64,000 nucleotides of DNA. Origin: Romanomermis culicivorax. Its lineage: Eukaryota > Nematoda > Enoplea > Mermithida > Mermithidae. The stretch lies in NCBI GenBank assembly GCA_963922205.1, contig CAWUHX010000542.1, positions 1 to 64,000 of the forward strand. The letters are read 5' to 3'. The position numbers and the translations under genes were made by a program. The notes under the pieces are model-generated. The model ran no database searches, was not told where the DNA came from, and saw only the letters and a program-made list of their open reading frames with translations. Shown piece after piece: positions 12,165-23,427 of this stretch (the stretch's first letter is position 1; the number at the start of each line of letters is the position of its first letter).

Positions 12165-12517
12165 CGAAAAAATAAATTGTGGAAATTCATGAACAATGTG
12201 ATTTCCTCTCAAAGCTTTTTATAAACTTTTCAATTTGCGGGGATAACATTCTAACAGCATTATTATTTCCAAAACTTACGCCTGGAAAAATATATGAAAA
12301 TTTATAAGGTTCATAGGCACATAAGAGTCGCTAGGCAATAGGTATCGATTTTGTGAACGGGCTGTTGTAGAAAAAAGCTGATGAAAAGCCCAGATCTAGT
12401 TTTATGTACTGTATTTCAAGTGACTTTATATCATCAGTCGAAAATACAAATCCCGCAGAAGAATTACCAAAAAGCACAACCACCATATAGGAGAAATTAC
12501 CACTTCTATACATACCT
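12165..12517. other. Upstream region of the TMEM145-like gene, no gene seen
   Basis: AT-rich sequence with no recognisable promoter element. An in-frame ATG at 12212 would lengthen the protein by 16 residues before the hydrophobic start chosen here. Confidence 0.4.
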
Positions 12518-13206
12518 GGGGCCGGTTTCATCAAAGCGACTTAAGCTCCAGCTGAGCTGCAGCTTGAGCTGCAGCTTAACTCTATATGTTATACCATTGT
12601 CGTTAAGCTGCAGCTCAGCTGTAGCTCAGCTCACCATGACCGCAATGCTATAACATATAGAGTTGAGTTACAGCTTAAGCTGCAGCTTAACTTTCTCGGT
12701 ATGTCTTGTGTAGGAGTTAAGCTGCAGCTGAGCTGTACCTTAACTTTGCGTGTGAAGAAAATGTTTTCATGACGCATTGCCCGGATTTTATCCAAAAACT
12801 TTTCGTTCGATTATCGATTTTTTTCACAGTCATTAATAGTGGTTTATCGATTAGAAAAATTTCGCTTTGTTGGAACTTTGGCAGTAGCTTGCGTAGGCAG
12901 TTTTGGAAGTTTGTTAAATTATTATTTATGTCTATTTATGTCAAAATGGACCAAAAAAAAACTAACGAACTAACGAAGTGCCAAAACGCTCATCCCCGAG
13001 TTGCCAGTACCGGCGAAGTTCCAACAAAAGACGAAATTTTTTCTAGTCGATTGAAAAAATCGATAATCGAACGAAAAATTTTGGGGTAAGGTCCACGCAA
13101 TGCGCCATGGAAGCGTTTCTTTATACGAAAAGTTAAGGTGCAGCTCAGTTGCAGCTTAACTCGTACACAAAAAAAAGCTGCAGCTCGCTTTGATTAAACC
13201 AGCCCC
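12518..13206. mobile_element. MITE with TTAAGCTGCAGCT word arrays
   Basis: The ends are GGGGCCGGTTTCATCAAAGC on the left and, reversed, GGGGCTGGTTTAATCAAAGC on the right. Subterminal DNA repeats the palindromic word AGCTGCAGCT with TTAAG borders, many copies on the left (12540-12735) and fewer on the right (13130-13190). The phrase CTATATGTTATA also recurs as CTATAACATATAG. In the middle lies a second inverted repeat (12770-12825 against 13050-13108, containing TTCGATTATCGATTTTTT and its complement), which looks like another small element nested inside. The 106-codon frame across it shows no known domain. Confidence 0.7.
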
Positions 13207-13286
13207 TGTTCTGCAAATTTCACGACGAATGAGCAAATCAAATCCCATAATTGAGAAAAAAACTACGCGGCATGCCCCGCACTCAC

Positions 13287-13356
13287 CGCTAACGTGGCTC
13301 AATAGTGCACGTCTGCCTTGTATGTCAGAAGGATGATAGTTCGATCCCCTCGCTGA
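13287..13356 (+). other. Degenerate tRNA-like sequence
   Basis: An A-box-like TGGCTCAATAGTGCA is followed about 35 bases later by the B-box-like GATAGTTCGATCCCC. The stems pair poorly, so this is at best a tRNA pseudogene or SINE remnant. Confidence 0.3.
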
Positions 13357-15444
13357 ACGTTACCTTTCTAATGCACCAGCCACGTGGATTTGGACATACG
13401 GCATATTCCATGACCTTTCGAATATGCATTACTATCGCAGCAGAAAAACAAATATAAACTTGTCGTCGAACTTTGCAACAAGAATCAGCATTCACGCTGG
13501 CTACTCCCAGTTCAGAAGAACATTTCGAGAAAAATAATGAGAATCCTTTATATAGCATCTCTCTGATAAGTGCATTGACGACTTCGCCTACAATTCCCTG
13601 AAATTCCAATATTATATGTACAAAATCATGAATTTTCAATTTATACATATTTCAGAGTAAAAGAGACGCGCGTCAAAAGTAATTGGTTTAAGTCGCTATG
13701 AGATGATGCATGGATGGACATGAAAAGTGCAGAAATTCTGCTGCGGGTCAGCCATGTGCAGGTAGGTTTAAATTTTTTTCGGTTTTGGATGACTAAAGGG
13801 TAGTCTTATATTCTTCAAGCTGATAAGCCAGATATGAGAAACTATCTGCTAGATCTGCACTTTTAAGCCCTAATTTTATTTATTTGGAATCAAGTGTATT
13901 TTGTTAGAAAAAAGCACTGAACTATTGTCTGTTTTTCTTGGAAAGCTTGTAAGTAAAAAAATGGAAAGCGGGTACTATTCCATATTTCTACGATTTCCTA
14001 ATAAACCATATTTCATGTGACCCTACTCAACTATCCGTTACCAATTTTTACAAATAAAGAATGCAACAGTTGAACAAATAACTTTGAGGGCAGAATTTGT
14101 TTTTGTCATTTTTTGGGTTACAAGTATTACGAGTATTCTACGCAGCACAGCACAGTATACCTTCAAGATCACGACAATTTTCATGATTATGAAGCCAAAT
14201 CAGCAATCAAGCATGACGTGATACGTCTTGAAGGATGTCATAGATCCAGCTGTTAATAAATTTAATAAGATTTTTCTGATATTTAATTTTGCCGAAAGAT
14301 GCGAAAAGTGACCGGCTGAACACAATAATAATAATAATTAAAGCACACAAAACTAATTGTAATTAAAAATGTTTTCATTATACATATCTAATTTGAGGTC
14401 TTTTGACAGCATAACTCATCTCATAAGGCTCCTATCGTCTAAACAATTATTAGGTTAAGAGAGCAGAACTACTGTTGTTATGATTGTGTACGTGATCTTA
14501 CTCAAAGTGTCCCGTTACCTCAACTGTCCCATTACCCCAAGTGTCCTGTTGCTCCATGTAATTCTATAAATTCCTTTACTCCAAGTAATGCAGTTTTTTG
14601 CAAAAAAAATGGTGTCCCGTTTCTCCAAAAATGCTATATGAATCTTCTAAAATTTTGCGTACTTTAACATAACAACTTAAACAAGAAGGCAAAAATAGAA
14701 AACGAAAGAAAAAATAAATACAAATAAAAGTAATAATGTAAAAAGGAAAGAAAATAGGAAAGAAAATAAAGAAAACTGAAGAAAAAAATTTTTGGCGCCG
14801 AAACAGCCGGCTTTGCATGGCCTTTGCAACAATTTGGCGCCGAAACAGCCGGCTTTGCATGGCCTTTAGATTAGTCTGTTTTTAAGGAAATAGTTGTGCA
14901 GTGATGAAAATTGAGAACCAAGAAAGAATTTATGCTCAGGTCAGTAATTTGAATCCATAACTCAAGTTATACACTGCGTTCAAAAAAATGAAGCACGCTG
15001 ATATCTTGATGCAACATGGGGGTGCGGGAAATTACCCATGCTTTCCTTTGTGGAGCAATTTACAGCTTGAAAAATTTGTGAAAAAACCATACAGTGACAG
15101 CTCTGTGTAAACGACCTTGCGACACATGTTTTGCTTTTTTGTCATTTTTTCAATTTACAATAATTTTTTAAAACAACAAACTATAAGCAGGTACCAAAAG
15201 GTCCATTTGTGAAAACGTAGTCAGTTGAAGTTAAGCGCCGGTTGTATTGCTCGTACACATGATACAAAAGGGGAGAAAAATCACAGAATTTATGCTACAG
15301 TAATATGTTGCCCAAATAATGTATATTAAGATTAATTGCAGTATCTGGCTTTATTTGAATGTCGAGGACGGAGAATATTGCTTAGTATGTACTACGAAAA
15401 CGAATAATTCATGTTATACTTATATCAATCGTAGGGTTTCTGTA
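13357..15444. other. Intergenic DNA, one short tandem duplication
   Basis: No gene was found. The only structure is a 38-bp unit containing TTGGCGCCGAAACAGCCGG, present twice in tandem at about 14791-14868, and an AT-rich run before it. Confidence 0.4.
14791..14868. repeat. Tandem pair of a ~38-bp GC-rich unit
   Basis: Two near-identical copies of a unit holding TTGGCGCCGAAACAGCCGG followed by CTTTGCATGGCCTTT, separated by GCAACAA-type linker sequence. Confidence 0.8.
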
Positions 15445-17810
15445 TCAAAATATGTCTAAAATTCGATCGTCCATTTGGTATACGTCGCCGAAGAAACATC
15501 CAACCAAAAATAAACCTATCAAAAAGAGCAACGAAAGACTGGCAATATTTTCTTTTTTCATTTGTTCGATGATTTTTCTATAACGGTCGAGACGACTTTT
15601 CTCCGTCTGATCTGGGAAGCGATCGAAATGTACGACGTAGCGTTCGGTGATTTCTTTTTCTCGGTTTGTAAATGGTTTGAAGGTGATACTAAAAATTGAA
15701 CGTTATTGAAGAACTTTCATCGGAATTTTATTATAGGAAAATTGATTAATAAGAAATGATCGAGAGATAAGCTACTCAACCCCATTGGCATGGCGCTGCA
15801 TTTTTTAAATCATAAGGAATTGTCTCACAATACAGTAGAAAATAAAACAAAAATAAAGCTGGAGTCAGCCCATCGGAATCAATTAAAAATAATTTCTCTC
15901 ATTCAAGGTGCATTATTTTCCAAAAGTTTCCAGTTGGGAATTCTAGTCTCATTCGTGTCATGAGGTATTTAAATTCATGTAAAATTTGCAGATCTATCTA
16001 ACCTTCTATTTTTTCTGCAAAACATGGAAAATTTTCATTGAAAAATTTATGTATTGTTAGTTGTCGTTTACAAAATCACCTTGTTTTCTTGAACACTCAA
16101 GTTTTTCATGAAAACTTCAACATTTTTCGTTGCCAGTCATTTTCGCTGGAATTCACCTTTTGTTTTATGAACTCACTATCTTCGCGTACATTTTCATGTT
16201 ACGTTTTTATTATTATTTTGAGCGGCAGGCGGCCGAACTCCATTTAAAAAACATAAAAAGGGCTGAGGAAAGTAAAGTGTACGGTTTACCGGATAGCGGC
16301 TTATCCACAGGAGCAACGTTTTCCTGTTTTTAGAGGGTCTTAGCCATACATGCACAGCATAGAAATTCTGATGGAGGGTAGCCTGGACAGGGGGTGGAAC
16401 ACAAAAAATTTTTTCCGTTCTTGATAACGAAAAAAGGTCTTAGATAGGTCCTCTAACATTCAAGCAGCATATTCTTCAACTTACGTTAGTCAGATATGTG
16501 TAATTATTTGCTTGGACTGCACTTTTAAAAGTTTTAATGTTCCTTTTTTGGAATCAAGCATGCTTTGTTTAGAAAAAATTGCTAAACTGCAGCATCATTC
16601 CCATTTTTATGCCGACTTTCTGTTCTCTCTTGGTCATTTTCCTTCGTCATCTTCTCTATCATTGCTGGGGTGGTAAAATGTGCTGGGGGTCAAAACCCCC
16701 CAAACCCCCCCCCCCCACGTGCATGTATCGTCTTAGCCCATATGTCATTATTTCTTAGCCGTTATCCGCATCGTTGCGTCGTTTCGTACGTAGCAATAAA
16801 TTATTTTGTACGTTACTGTAAGTTTTGCAAATAAATCGTCAAAAACTTATTTTATCAACAGGACGTACCACCCATCTCCAACCTATGCCTGACATTAGCG
16901 ACATTGAATTTCGATGAAAGTTCATGCTACGCTTACGATGCTTTTGAAATTCAGAAATCAGGAAAGTGGTAAAAATTTTACGAAGGACGAAAGACCCTGG
17001 TTTGGCAATAATAGAATGATGACGTTTCCGTACTTTTCATTCTGATATCTAGGTCAACGATAAAAAATTCGAAAATTTCCAAAGAAAAAACTGCGGTAAA
17101 CACACAATAGAGAAATAACGGCATTTAGATCAAAGCTTAACTAACCCCAATTTCGTTCTCGTTAAGTCGGACTCCAAGACGTTCTCCCAAACGCGCACTA
17201 TGTCTATATTGCTAGCGGAACTGGACGTGTAATCTTGATCATATACTTCGCTACCGCCGACGAAAAATGTTTCAAAAAGTAAGAAATTGCGCCTCAAAAC
17301 GCCCAGCGATTGGGGAAATACGATCAATTGCAAATTATACCTTTCGCCCGGTTCCAAAATACCGAAAAAGTTTGGTTTGGCCGTCATATCGTAATAATGA
17401 TCGCATTTCATCTGTAAAAAAGACTCATATGTCGACGAAAAATATAAGATCGCAATTAACCGCAGTCGAAAGACCTGAAGCTCATAACTGCTTCTATCGT
17501 TATTTCAAAGTATATGCAAGACATTCACTTTATAAACCACCAGTTCCGAACTGGCGTTCATAAGTTCGACGTCGGCAAAACCGCGCTTTTTCTTTCTCAA
17601 TAGTTTTTTGTCGAAATTTATCGCCGAAAATTCGAACGTTAGCGACGTCGTTTGCGATTCGCCTTCTAGTCCTTGCGCTTGTTGAACATTCGTCTTCGGT
17701 GATCTCGTAGGTGCGCATTCTTCTTGCTGAGCATCGGCTGAACTGTCCATCAATTGATCATCGGCGCCGGCAGCAGCCATTTTTGATTTGGATTGTCCGG
17801 CTAATTCCAT
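15445..17810 (-). CDS. MSP-domain, tail-anchored VAP-like protein, 3 exons
   Basis: Exons 17810-17529, 17411-17146 and 15688-15445 join in phase to 263 residues. After a polar N-terminus comes a major-sperm-protein fold: FEFSAINFDKKLL, VELMNASSELVVYKMKCDH, AKPNFFGILEPGERYNLQLIV, and the closing W-x(5)-LTRTKLGITF strand. Exon 3 gives a charged helical stretch (DRYRKIIEQMKKEN), one membrane helix (LLFLIGLFLVGCFF) and a 15-residue tail. This MSP-linker-single-helix order is that of VAP proteins, which sit in the ER membrane and bind FFAT-motif partners. The usual VAP binding surface (K-x-T...RYCVRPN) is poorly kept (KMKCDHYYDMTAKPN), so FFAT binding is uncertain. Reading through the exon 2 donor would end after LGLVKL. 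An alternative start is ATG 17780; an acceptor-like CCGTAG lies 16 bases before the chosen ATG. Confidence 0.72.
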
Positions 17811-18351
17811 ATCAGAACGACGAAATCTACGGCAGATCGGACACAGGATGTAGGACAAAGTGATATCTGACTAATTAGATTAGTAAATTAACGAAATAAG
17901 TAAGTGAAAAAATGTTCCTCTGCTCAATCGTTTTTATCTGTAAACTAAATTCTGGATCTGTAAACTCCAGCTCCTGGAAACTCGGTTATCTTAGTTACAC
18001 TAAATACTTATTTGTTGATTATCGATTCTTTCGTATGGCCACCCCATGAGCGTTGGTGAGCTGTTATGCTTCTTTCACACCTTTCGATATGCAAGTTTTG
18101 TCATCCAGAAAAATAAACAGGGATAAAATTTGAGCAATGAAACGTACTGTAGTTATTGGAGCGCGGGTCGAGAAGAAAACGAAGATTTCTAATCTCGTTT
18201 TTTTCCATGAACTTTTCAACACCTGTAGAGAGAAGTCAAATTTTTCTCCGAAGGTCGTCTTGAAATCCTATGAGTTGTTGAAGAAGCACGTGACTAGAAA
18301 TTACAACGAATCGCCCCTCATCCCCAGCATACCTGTGAGACCTTCGACCAC
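17811..18351. other. Upstream region of the VAP-like gene
   Basis: No gene or repeat was recognised apart from the start of the neighbouring element. The frame from 17858 extends the VAP-like gene upstream but lacks domain support. Confidence 0.35.
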
Positions 18352-19369
18352 CACTGTTTTTTTTTTCCACGAACTTTTTTCCACAAATGTGGAAAGGGGT
18401 CAAATTTTTTTTCCACATGTGGAAAAAATTTTTTTTCGTCTTAAAATCCGTTTTTTGGCTTAAAAATGCTCACAGACGCTTTATCGCACTGTTTTTGAGC
18501 TTTTTCAAGCCTTCCGGTGTTTTTAGAGAAGTTAAGTTAATTCATTAAAATTGGAGAAAAATTGAAATGTTCGACTTAAAAGCCTAATCTACAAGCGTTG
18601 TTGAACAAGTTTTGTAGCAAACTATCCAAGAGCATAATTGACTTGAATTACGCAAGAAATCAATGGTCAAGTCCTCTCTGATGACAAGTGAAAGCCCAAA
18701 AAAGATGGTACTTTCCGGCGCGTAGCGCCGGAAAATTTTTTGGGTATATTGACATTCTAGGATGCTGGAAAATCAGTTTCCCGAAAATTTATTTCAAGAA
18801 TTAGATTTGAATTTTGTGTTCAAAAGTCGTAATTTCTAGAATTTTACTTGAAAAATTTTAAAACCAGTAAATTTATTTGTAAACTACTCTCATACTTGGT
18901 CGAAAATATATGAGTAAGCAGAGTAGAAATTTCCGAAACATATTTCCATGAAGCGTTTGAATTGATTTTACGTTAGAAAAGAAATAATCGCATCAAAAAG
19001 CTTAGAGACTTGACGTATTGATCTTTCTCAAAAGGAAAAATGTGAATCTTCATTAAATATCATGATAAAATATTGAAGATGACCAATGAAAACATGAGAT
19101 AATACGTTCAAGATGATGAAAACTGAAGGTAGACGTGCTAAAAGCCGCGCCTGAGCTAAGTAATGCATAATAATGATTATTGAAGTTATAATCGGCGCGA
19201 AGCGCCGGAAAATTTTGAGATTATGACCTTCTAAAATGCACCAAAATGCATCTTTTCTGTATCCGATCCCCAAAATTTTCTTCCCCAAATGGCGAAAGAG
19301 CCCAAAATTTTTTTTCCCCTTTCCGAATTTTTTTTCCCGAAAAAGCACGATTTGGGGGAAAAAACAGTG
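18352..19369. mobile_element. CACTG-ended MITE with CCACATTTGTGG words and CCGGCG hairpins (copy 1)
   Basis: Begins CACTGTTTTTTTTTTCCAC and ends GGGGGAAAAAACAGTG. The left end carries several copies of TTCCACA(AA)TGTGGAA. The right end instead carries TTCCCCAAAT, TTTTTCCC and ATTTGGGGGAAA. The core has two near-palindromes, CCGGCGCGTAGCGCCGG (18715-18731) and TCGGCGCGAAGCGCCGG (19192-19208), about 480 bp apart. This core recurs, in both directions, at 20941-21470, 24400-25230, 29510-30297, 52920-53690 and, in part, 37530-37700. No protein is encoded. Confidence 0.7.
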
Positions 19370-20676
19370 TTGGCAAGGCTTTGGTTTTTTTGGTTTTTTA
19401 AAAAAACCAAAAAATTGGAAAATCTCTGGTTTTTTGGTTTTTTCCAAAATCATTGGGAAACTGTTTTTTCACATTAGTCGATCTTCTAGGCATGTATTGG
19501 TGTCTATCTAAAAATCAACAAAACAATTAATTTAGTTGAATTGACTTCACTACAAAGTAGAAAAAAGTCGTATTTTTATAATACATTTCGTACTCAAAAG
19601 ATGTAATATAAATCAATCGATATCCTTTGTATCCATCTCGCAACCACACATTTAGTACATGAGTCAACTTTGCTATAATTTGCTCACAAAAAAGCAGACA
19701 CTAAATCTTTCGTGGAGTGTACTCCGACCATACGGGGTGACATCCATTCATCCATATCATCATCAAAATGTTATAAAACATGATTGAGTTTAATATACTG
19801 AATTTATTGTTACGGTGAGCTTTTAATTTTCTTAGCTCGAAATTTCAAAATATAAATGAGACAACAGTAATAAAATTTTATACAGATCAGTTAAGCATAC
19901 TGTAAGTTAACAAAGAGAGGAGCTTTTGAGTAGTTCATTTTTATGGGGCTTGACGTCGCCACTAAGTAGAAAAAATCGTACAAAAATATGTATCTATCAT
20001 GCAAGCGAGAATAGTATATATAATTAGACCCATTTGCTGTAGTTATAGCTCGCAGACAGGTTTGAAAAGCAAAAATTTGGAAACATCTGAGATGTCTATG
20101 TGTGACCTTCAACTGCAGTTTGTAATATTAATAACATATGTAATAATCAATCAATTTAAAACCCTCTTATCGAAAACGGTATACTTAAAAATTGTGTCAT
20201 TTCAACTTCTCTGTGCATGTGATGCATTGATACAATTATGTTAGTTGATTTCTTTTGAGTTTTGATTACGTACATTGTGTATCTTTATTTGTAATTTTTC
20301 TTCTTTTCCTTGAATTTGCCCCTTATACATATCGCATGCTCTGTTCCATTTTTACTTTTCTTGTGTTTTTCACTCATGGTTCCTTTTTTATGTGCCCACT
20401 ATTACTGTATTTCTATTGCTAATAGGGATTTCCTATAGCATAAAATAATGACACTTCTGATAAGATAAATACTTCTAGCTGCCATTTTACGGCTCCCTAA
20501 CTAGTCTTAGATGATACAGGGAGCTTCCAGCAGTTTTTTACATAGTTATTTTGATGTACCATACATTCTAAAAAATTAAACCAGAAAAAAACCACTAAAA
20601 AACCATAGAAAAACCAAAAAAACCATTAAAAAACCAAAAAGTCGAAATTTCAAAAGTTTGGTTTTTGCCAACCCTG
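19365..20676. mobile_element. MITE with CAGGGTTGGCAA ends (copy 1, 1.3 kb)
   Basis: The left end CAGTGTTGGCAAGGCTTTGG and the right end, reversed, CAGGGTTGGCAAAAACC form the terminal repeat. The end-word is GGTTTTTTnAAAAAACC, giving runs such as TTGGTTTTTTTGG. The second copy is at 62761-63744 and is highly similar, but it lacks about 330 bp present here (about 20160-20465). The left terminus overlaps the right terminus of the preceding element by five bases (CAGTG). The interior is non-coding. Confidence 0.75.
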
Positions 20677-20679
20677 CCG

Positions 20680-20790
20680 ACCAGTTGGGGGGGGGGGTGT
20701 AGAAAAAAGTCGAAATTTTTCCCGAAAAAGGGGGGGGTTGGATGATTTTGGGTACAGGGTTGGCCAAGTTTGGGGGGGTCCACTGTTTTT
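20680..20790. repeat. G-run word cluster (GACCAGTTGGGGGG...GGCCAAGTTTGGGG)
   Basis: A block of poly-G tracts with the phrases CGACCAGTTGGGG, GTCGAAATTTTTCCC and GGTTGGCCAAGTTTGGGG. A related block lies at 61245-61410 and a partial one at 63866-63990, so this is a further dispersed element family with G-tract end-words. Confidence 0.55.
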
Positions 20791-21813
20791 TTTCCACATT
20801 TGCACTATAATGTGGAAAAAAATCTGGAGCGTGGAAAAAATTTTTGAGGTCTTTCCACAAATGTGGAAGAAAAATTTTGGGTTTTCATATTGAAAAGATG
20901 CATTTTGGTGCATTTTAGGAGGTCCAAATGTCAAAATTTTCCGGCGCTTCGCGTCGGTTGTTATAACTTTAATAATACTTAATCATCATTATTTATTAAG
21001 TATAGCTCAGGCGCGGCTTTTATCATGTATACCTTCATTTATCGCTTGATCTATACATATAATAGTTTTCATCATCTTAAACGTATTATTTCATGTTTTA
21101 ATTGGTAATCTTCAATATTTTATCATGATATTTAATGAAGATTCGCATTTTTTCCTTTTGAGAAAGATCAATACGTCAAGTCTCTATGCTTTTTGGTGCG
21201 ATTATTTCTTTGCTAACGTAAAATCAATTCGAAAGCTTCATGTTAATATCTTTCGAGAATTTATACTCTTCTTACTCATATTTTCGACCAAGTTCATGAG
21301 AGTTTACAAATAAATTACAGATTTTAAAATTTTTCGAGTATAATTCTAGAAATTACGACTTTTGAACACAAAATTGGAATCTAATTCTTGAAATAAATGT
21401 TCGGAAAATTTATTTTCCAGCATCCCAGAATGTCAATATACCCAAAAAATTTTCCGGCGCTATGCGCCGGAAAGATTACCATCTTTCTGGGACTCTCACT
21501 TGTCATCATAGAAGACTTGACCACCGATTTCTCGTGTAATTTAAATCAATTATGCTCTTGGATAGTTTGCTAGAAAATTTGTTCAACAATGCCTGTAGAT
21601 TAGGCTTTGGAGTCGATTATTTCAATTTTTTCTTCAAATTTGATCAATTAACTTCTCTAAAAACACCGGAAGGCTTGAAAAAGCTCAAAAACAGTGCGAT
21701 AAAGCGTCTGTGAGCATTTTAAGCGAAAAAACGGGGATTTTAAGATGAAAAAAATTTTTTCCACATGTGGAAAAAAATTTGACCCCTTTCCACATTTGTG
21801 GAAAGAAAACATG
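20781..21813. mobile_element. CCACATTTGTGG/CCGGCG-hairpin MITE (copy 2, inverted)
   Basis: Begins CACTGTTTTTTTTCCAC, then TTTGCACTATAATGTGGAAA and TTCCACAAATGTGGAA. The core is flanked by hairpins at 20941-20957 and 21454-21470, and the right end has TTCCACATGTGGAAAAAA and CACATTTGTGGAAAG before an altered end (ACATGG). The core is the reverse complement of copy 1 (18352-19369), so the two copies form a large inverted pair around the CAGGGTTGGCAA element. Confidence 0.7.
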
Positions 21814-22036
21814 GTTTTTGGCACAAAAAAAATTTGCGGCAGCCACTGCCATCCGTAATTTACCCTAATTTGTTCCCCATTCCGGCGCGCAGCGCCAAGA
21901 AAATTTCTAGGGTATTTATATATTGTAAAACGCTGGAGAATAAACCTCTTCAACAGATATTCGTAAACAGAAGTTATGAAATCGAAGTCTAGAATGATGT
22001 CTTCAATTTCCATCCTCAATAAACACAAAAGTCCAG

Positions 22037-22179
22037 AAAGCATTGCGGAGCGAGATCTGAGGCTTAAGTTTAGGTTTAGGCTTAGTCTAAGGCTTAGGCT
22101 TGGACTCACGGTTAGCAAGGAGTAGACTACAATTTTTCGACCAATCAAGTTGATGACAGATCTCGCTCCGCAATGCTTT
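22037..22179. repeat. Perfect 23-bp inverted repeat with TTAGGC-rich loop
   Basis: AAAGCATTGCGGAGCGAGAT plus CTG at 22037-22059 is the exact reverse complement of 22157-22179. The 97-base loop contains variants of TTAGGC and TTAGGTTTAGGC (22060-22110). GC content is higher than the surroundings. Confidence 0.85.
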
Positions 22180-22380
22180 TTCAAAAGTTCAGGTTGCAAA
22201 CGTTTAAAAAATTTCAAGCATCGAGAGAAAAAATTGAGAGAATTAATCAAAAATCTCAATTTTCGGCGTCGACATAATTGACTGTTAACGATTAGATAAT
22301 GAAACGAGCTAACTTGATTGTTGAGCATTAATTAGTAAGTCGAAGTAGATATGCTAACGGCCGCGCCTGATAGAAAATAG

Positions 22381-22588
22381 CTATTATTATACTCATGACC
22401 GGCGCGAAGCGCCGGAAAATTTTGAGATTTTTGACCCTTTTAAGTCCACCAAAACGCATCTTTTCGGTTTTGAATTCCCCAAAATTTTTCCACCATGATA
22501 ACCATACCCAAAATTCTTTTCCTCATTTCGAAATTTTTTTCCTCAAAAGACCTTATTTGAGGAAATAAACGGTGCGCCGAGTCATAAG
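22381..22588. mobile_element. Element end: CCGGCG hairpin plus TTTCCTCA/TGAGGAAA words
   Basis: The hairpin CCGGCGCGAAGCGCCGG (22399-22415) is followed by the same AAAATTTTGAGATTTT...CACCAAAA leader seen at 19209 and 62524. After it, the end-words are TTTTCCTCA, TTTTTCCTCAAAA and TTTGAGGAAATAAACGGTG in place of CCACATGTGG. The same TCCTCA/TGAGGA word set recurs at 38650-38705. Confidence 0.55.
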
Positions 22589-23419
22589 CAGGGTTTTTTT
22601 GCACAGGGCAGGTTACATTGTGCAACTTGGGGAAAAATTTTGGTTGCTCACTCTAAAATCAATAAATTAGCTCAATTTAATCGGGATATAATACCAAAAG
22701 CTATTTTTCTGTATTACATTCAAATCGCGTCGGTTTTAGACTCTCAGAACCCAATTTTCTGAGTTTTGAAGAGTAAATGAAAACGTCGGCATGAGTAACC
22801 TGTTCAGCGCGTAGCGCCGAAATTTTTTTGGGGATTTTGATATCCTAGATTATTAGAAAATGAATCTTTTCAACTTTTATTTCCGAGACAGAAGGTTTAA
22901 TTTTTCAGGGAATACAATGAATTTTCAGTCGGGAAGACTACAATTCAAAAACTAGGGGAAAGCAAACAAGAACTTCGATTCTTCAACCAGCAAGAATTTC
23001 AAGTTGGACTCAAAATGTTCTAATCACACAAATTACAAAATGTTTTTAAAAATCGCCAAAATTTTTTTTGGAAAATAACGGAAAGAAATCTTACTTTTCG
23101 TTCGCCAAAAACAACACAGGATCAAACATTTATCCATAATATATGTTGATAATTAAAAGCTATAAGCATTAGCTAAAATGACATTTTCGAACCGCGCACT
23201 GGAATAATATAGAAAAGTTATCAAATAATTGGAATCCGGCGTGAAGCGTCAAAATATTTTTACTATTTTCCATTTTATAACGCATAAAAATGCATCTCCG
23301 GGCAGGAGACACTGTAATCTAATTATAACGGCCGTCAGGCTCCAGGTTGCGCTGTGCAACTTGACACAAAAAATTTGGTTGCACAGCCCGAAATTTGGTT
23401 GCTGTGGGAAAAAACCCTG
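22589..23419. mobile_element. hAT-type MITE with perfect 8-bp target duplication, TGCACAG words
   Basis: Starts CAGGGTTTTTTTGCACAG, ends CTGTGGGAAAAAACCCTG, and is flanked on both sides by GTCATAAG (22581-22588 and 23420-23427), an exact 8-bp target duplication as made by hAT transposases. Subterminal words are GTGCAACTTG and GTTGCACAG (with TTGGTTGC). Inside are hairpin-like CAGCGCGTAGCGCCG (near 22807) and CCGGCGTGAAGCGTC (near 23237). At 831 bp with no transposase, it is non-autonomous. Related copies lie at about 35310-37090 (interrupted) and 61768-62480 (truncated). Confidence 0.88.
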
Positions 23420-23427
23420 GTCATAAG

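Noticed and set aside
12769-13089. 106-codon frame with a lysine-rich C-terminus
   Set aside because: It runs across a pair of inverted repeats within a MITE, and both ends are repeat sequence.
14791-14868. TGGCGCCGAAACAG resembles a retroviral lysine-tRNA primer binding site
   Set aside because: The match is partial, it is part of a tandem duplication, and no LTR, gag or pol sequence is nearby.
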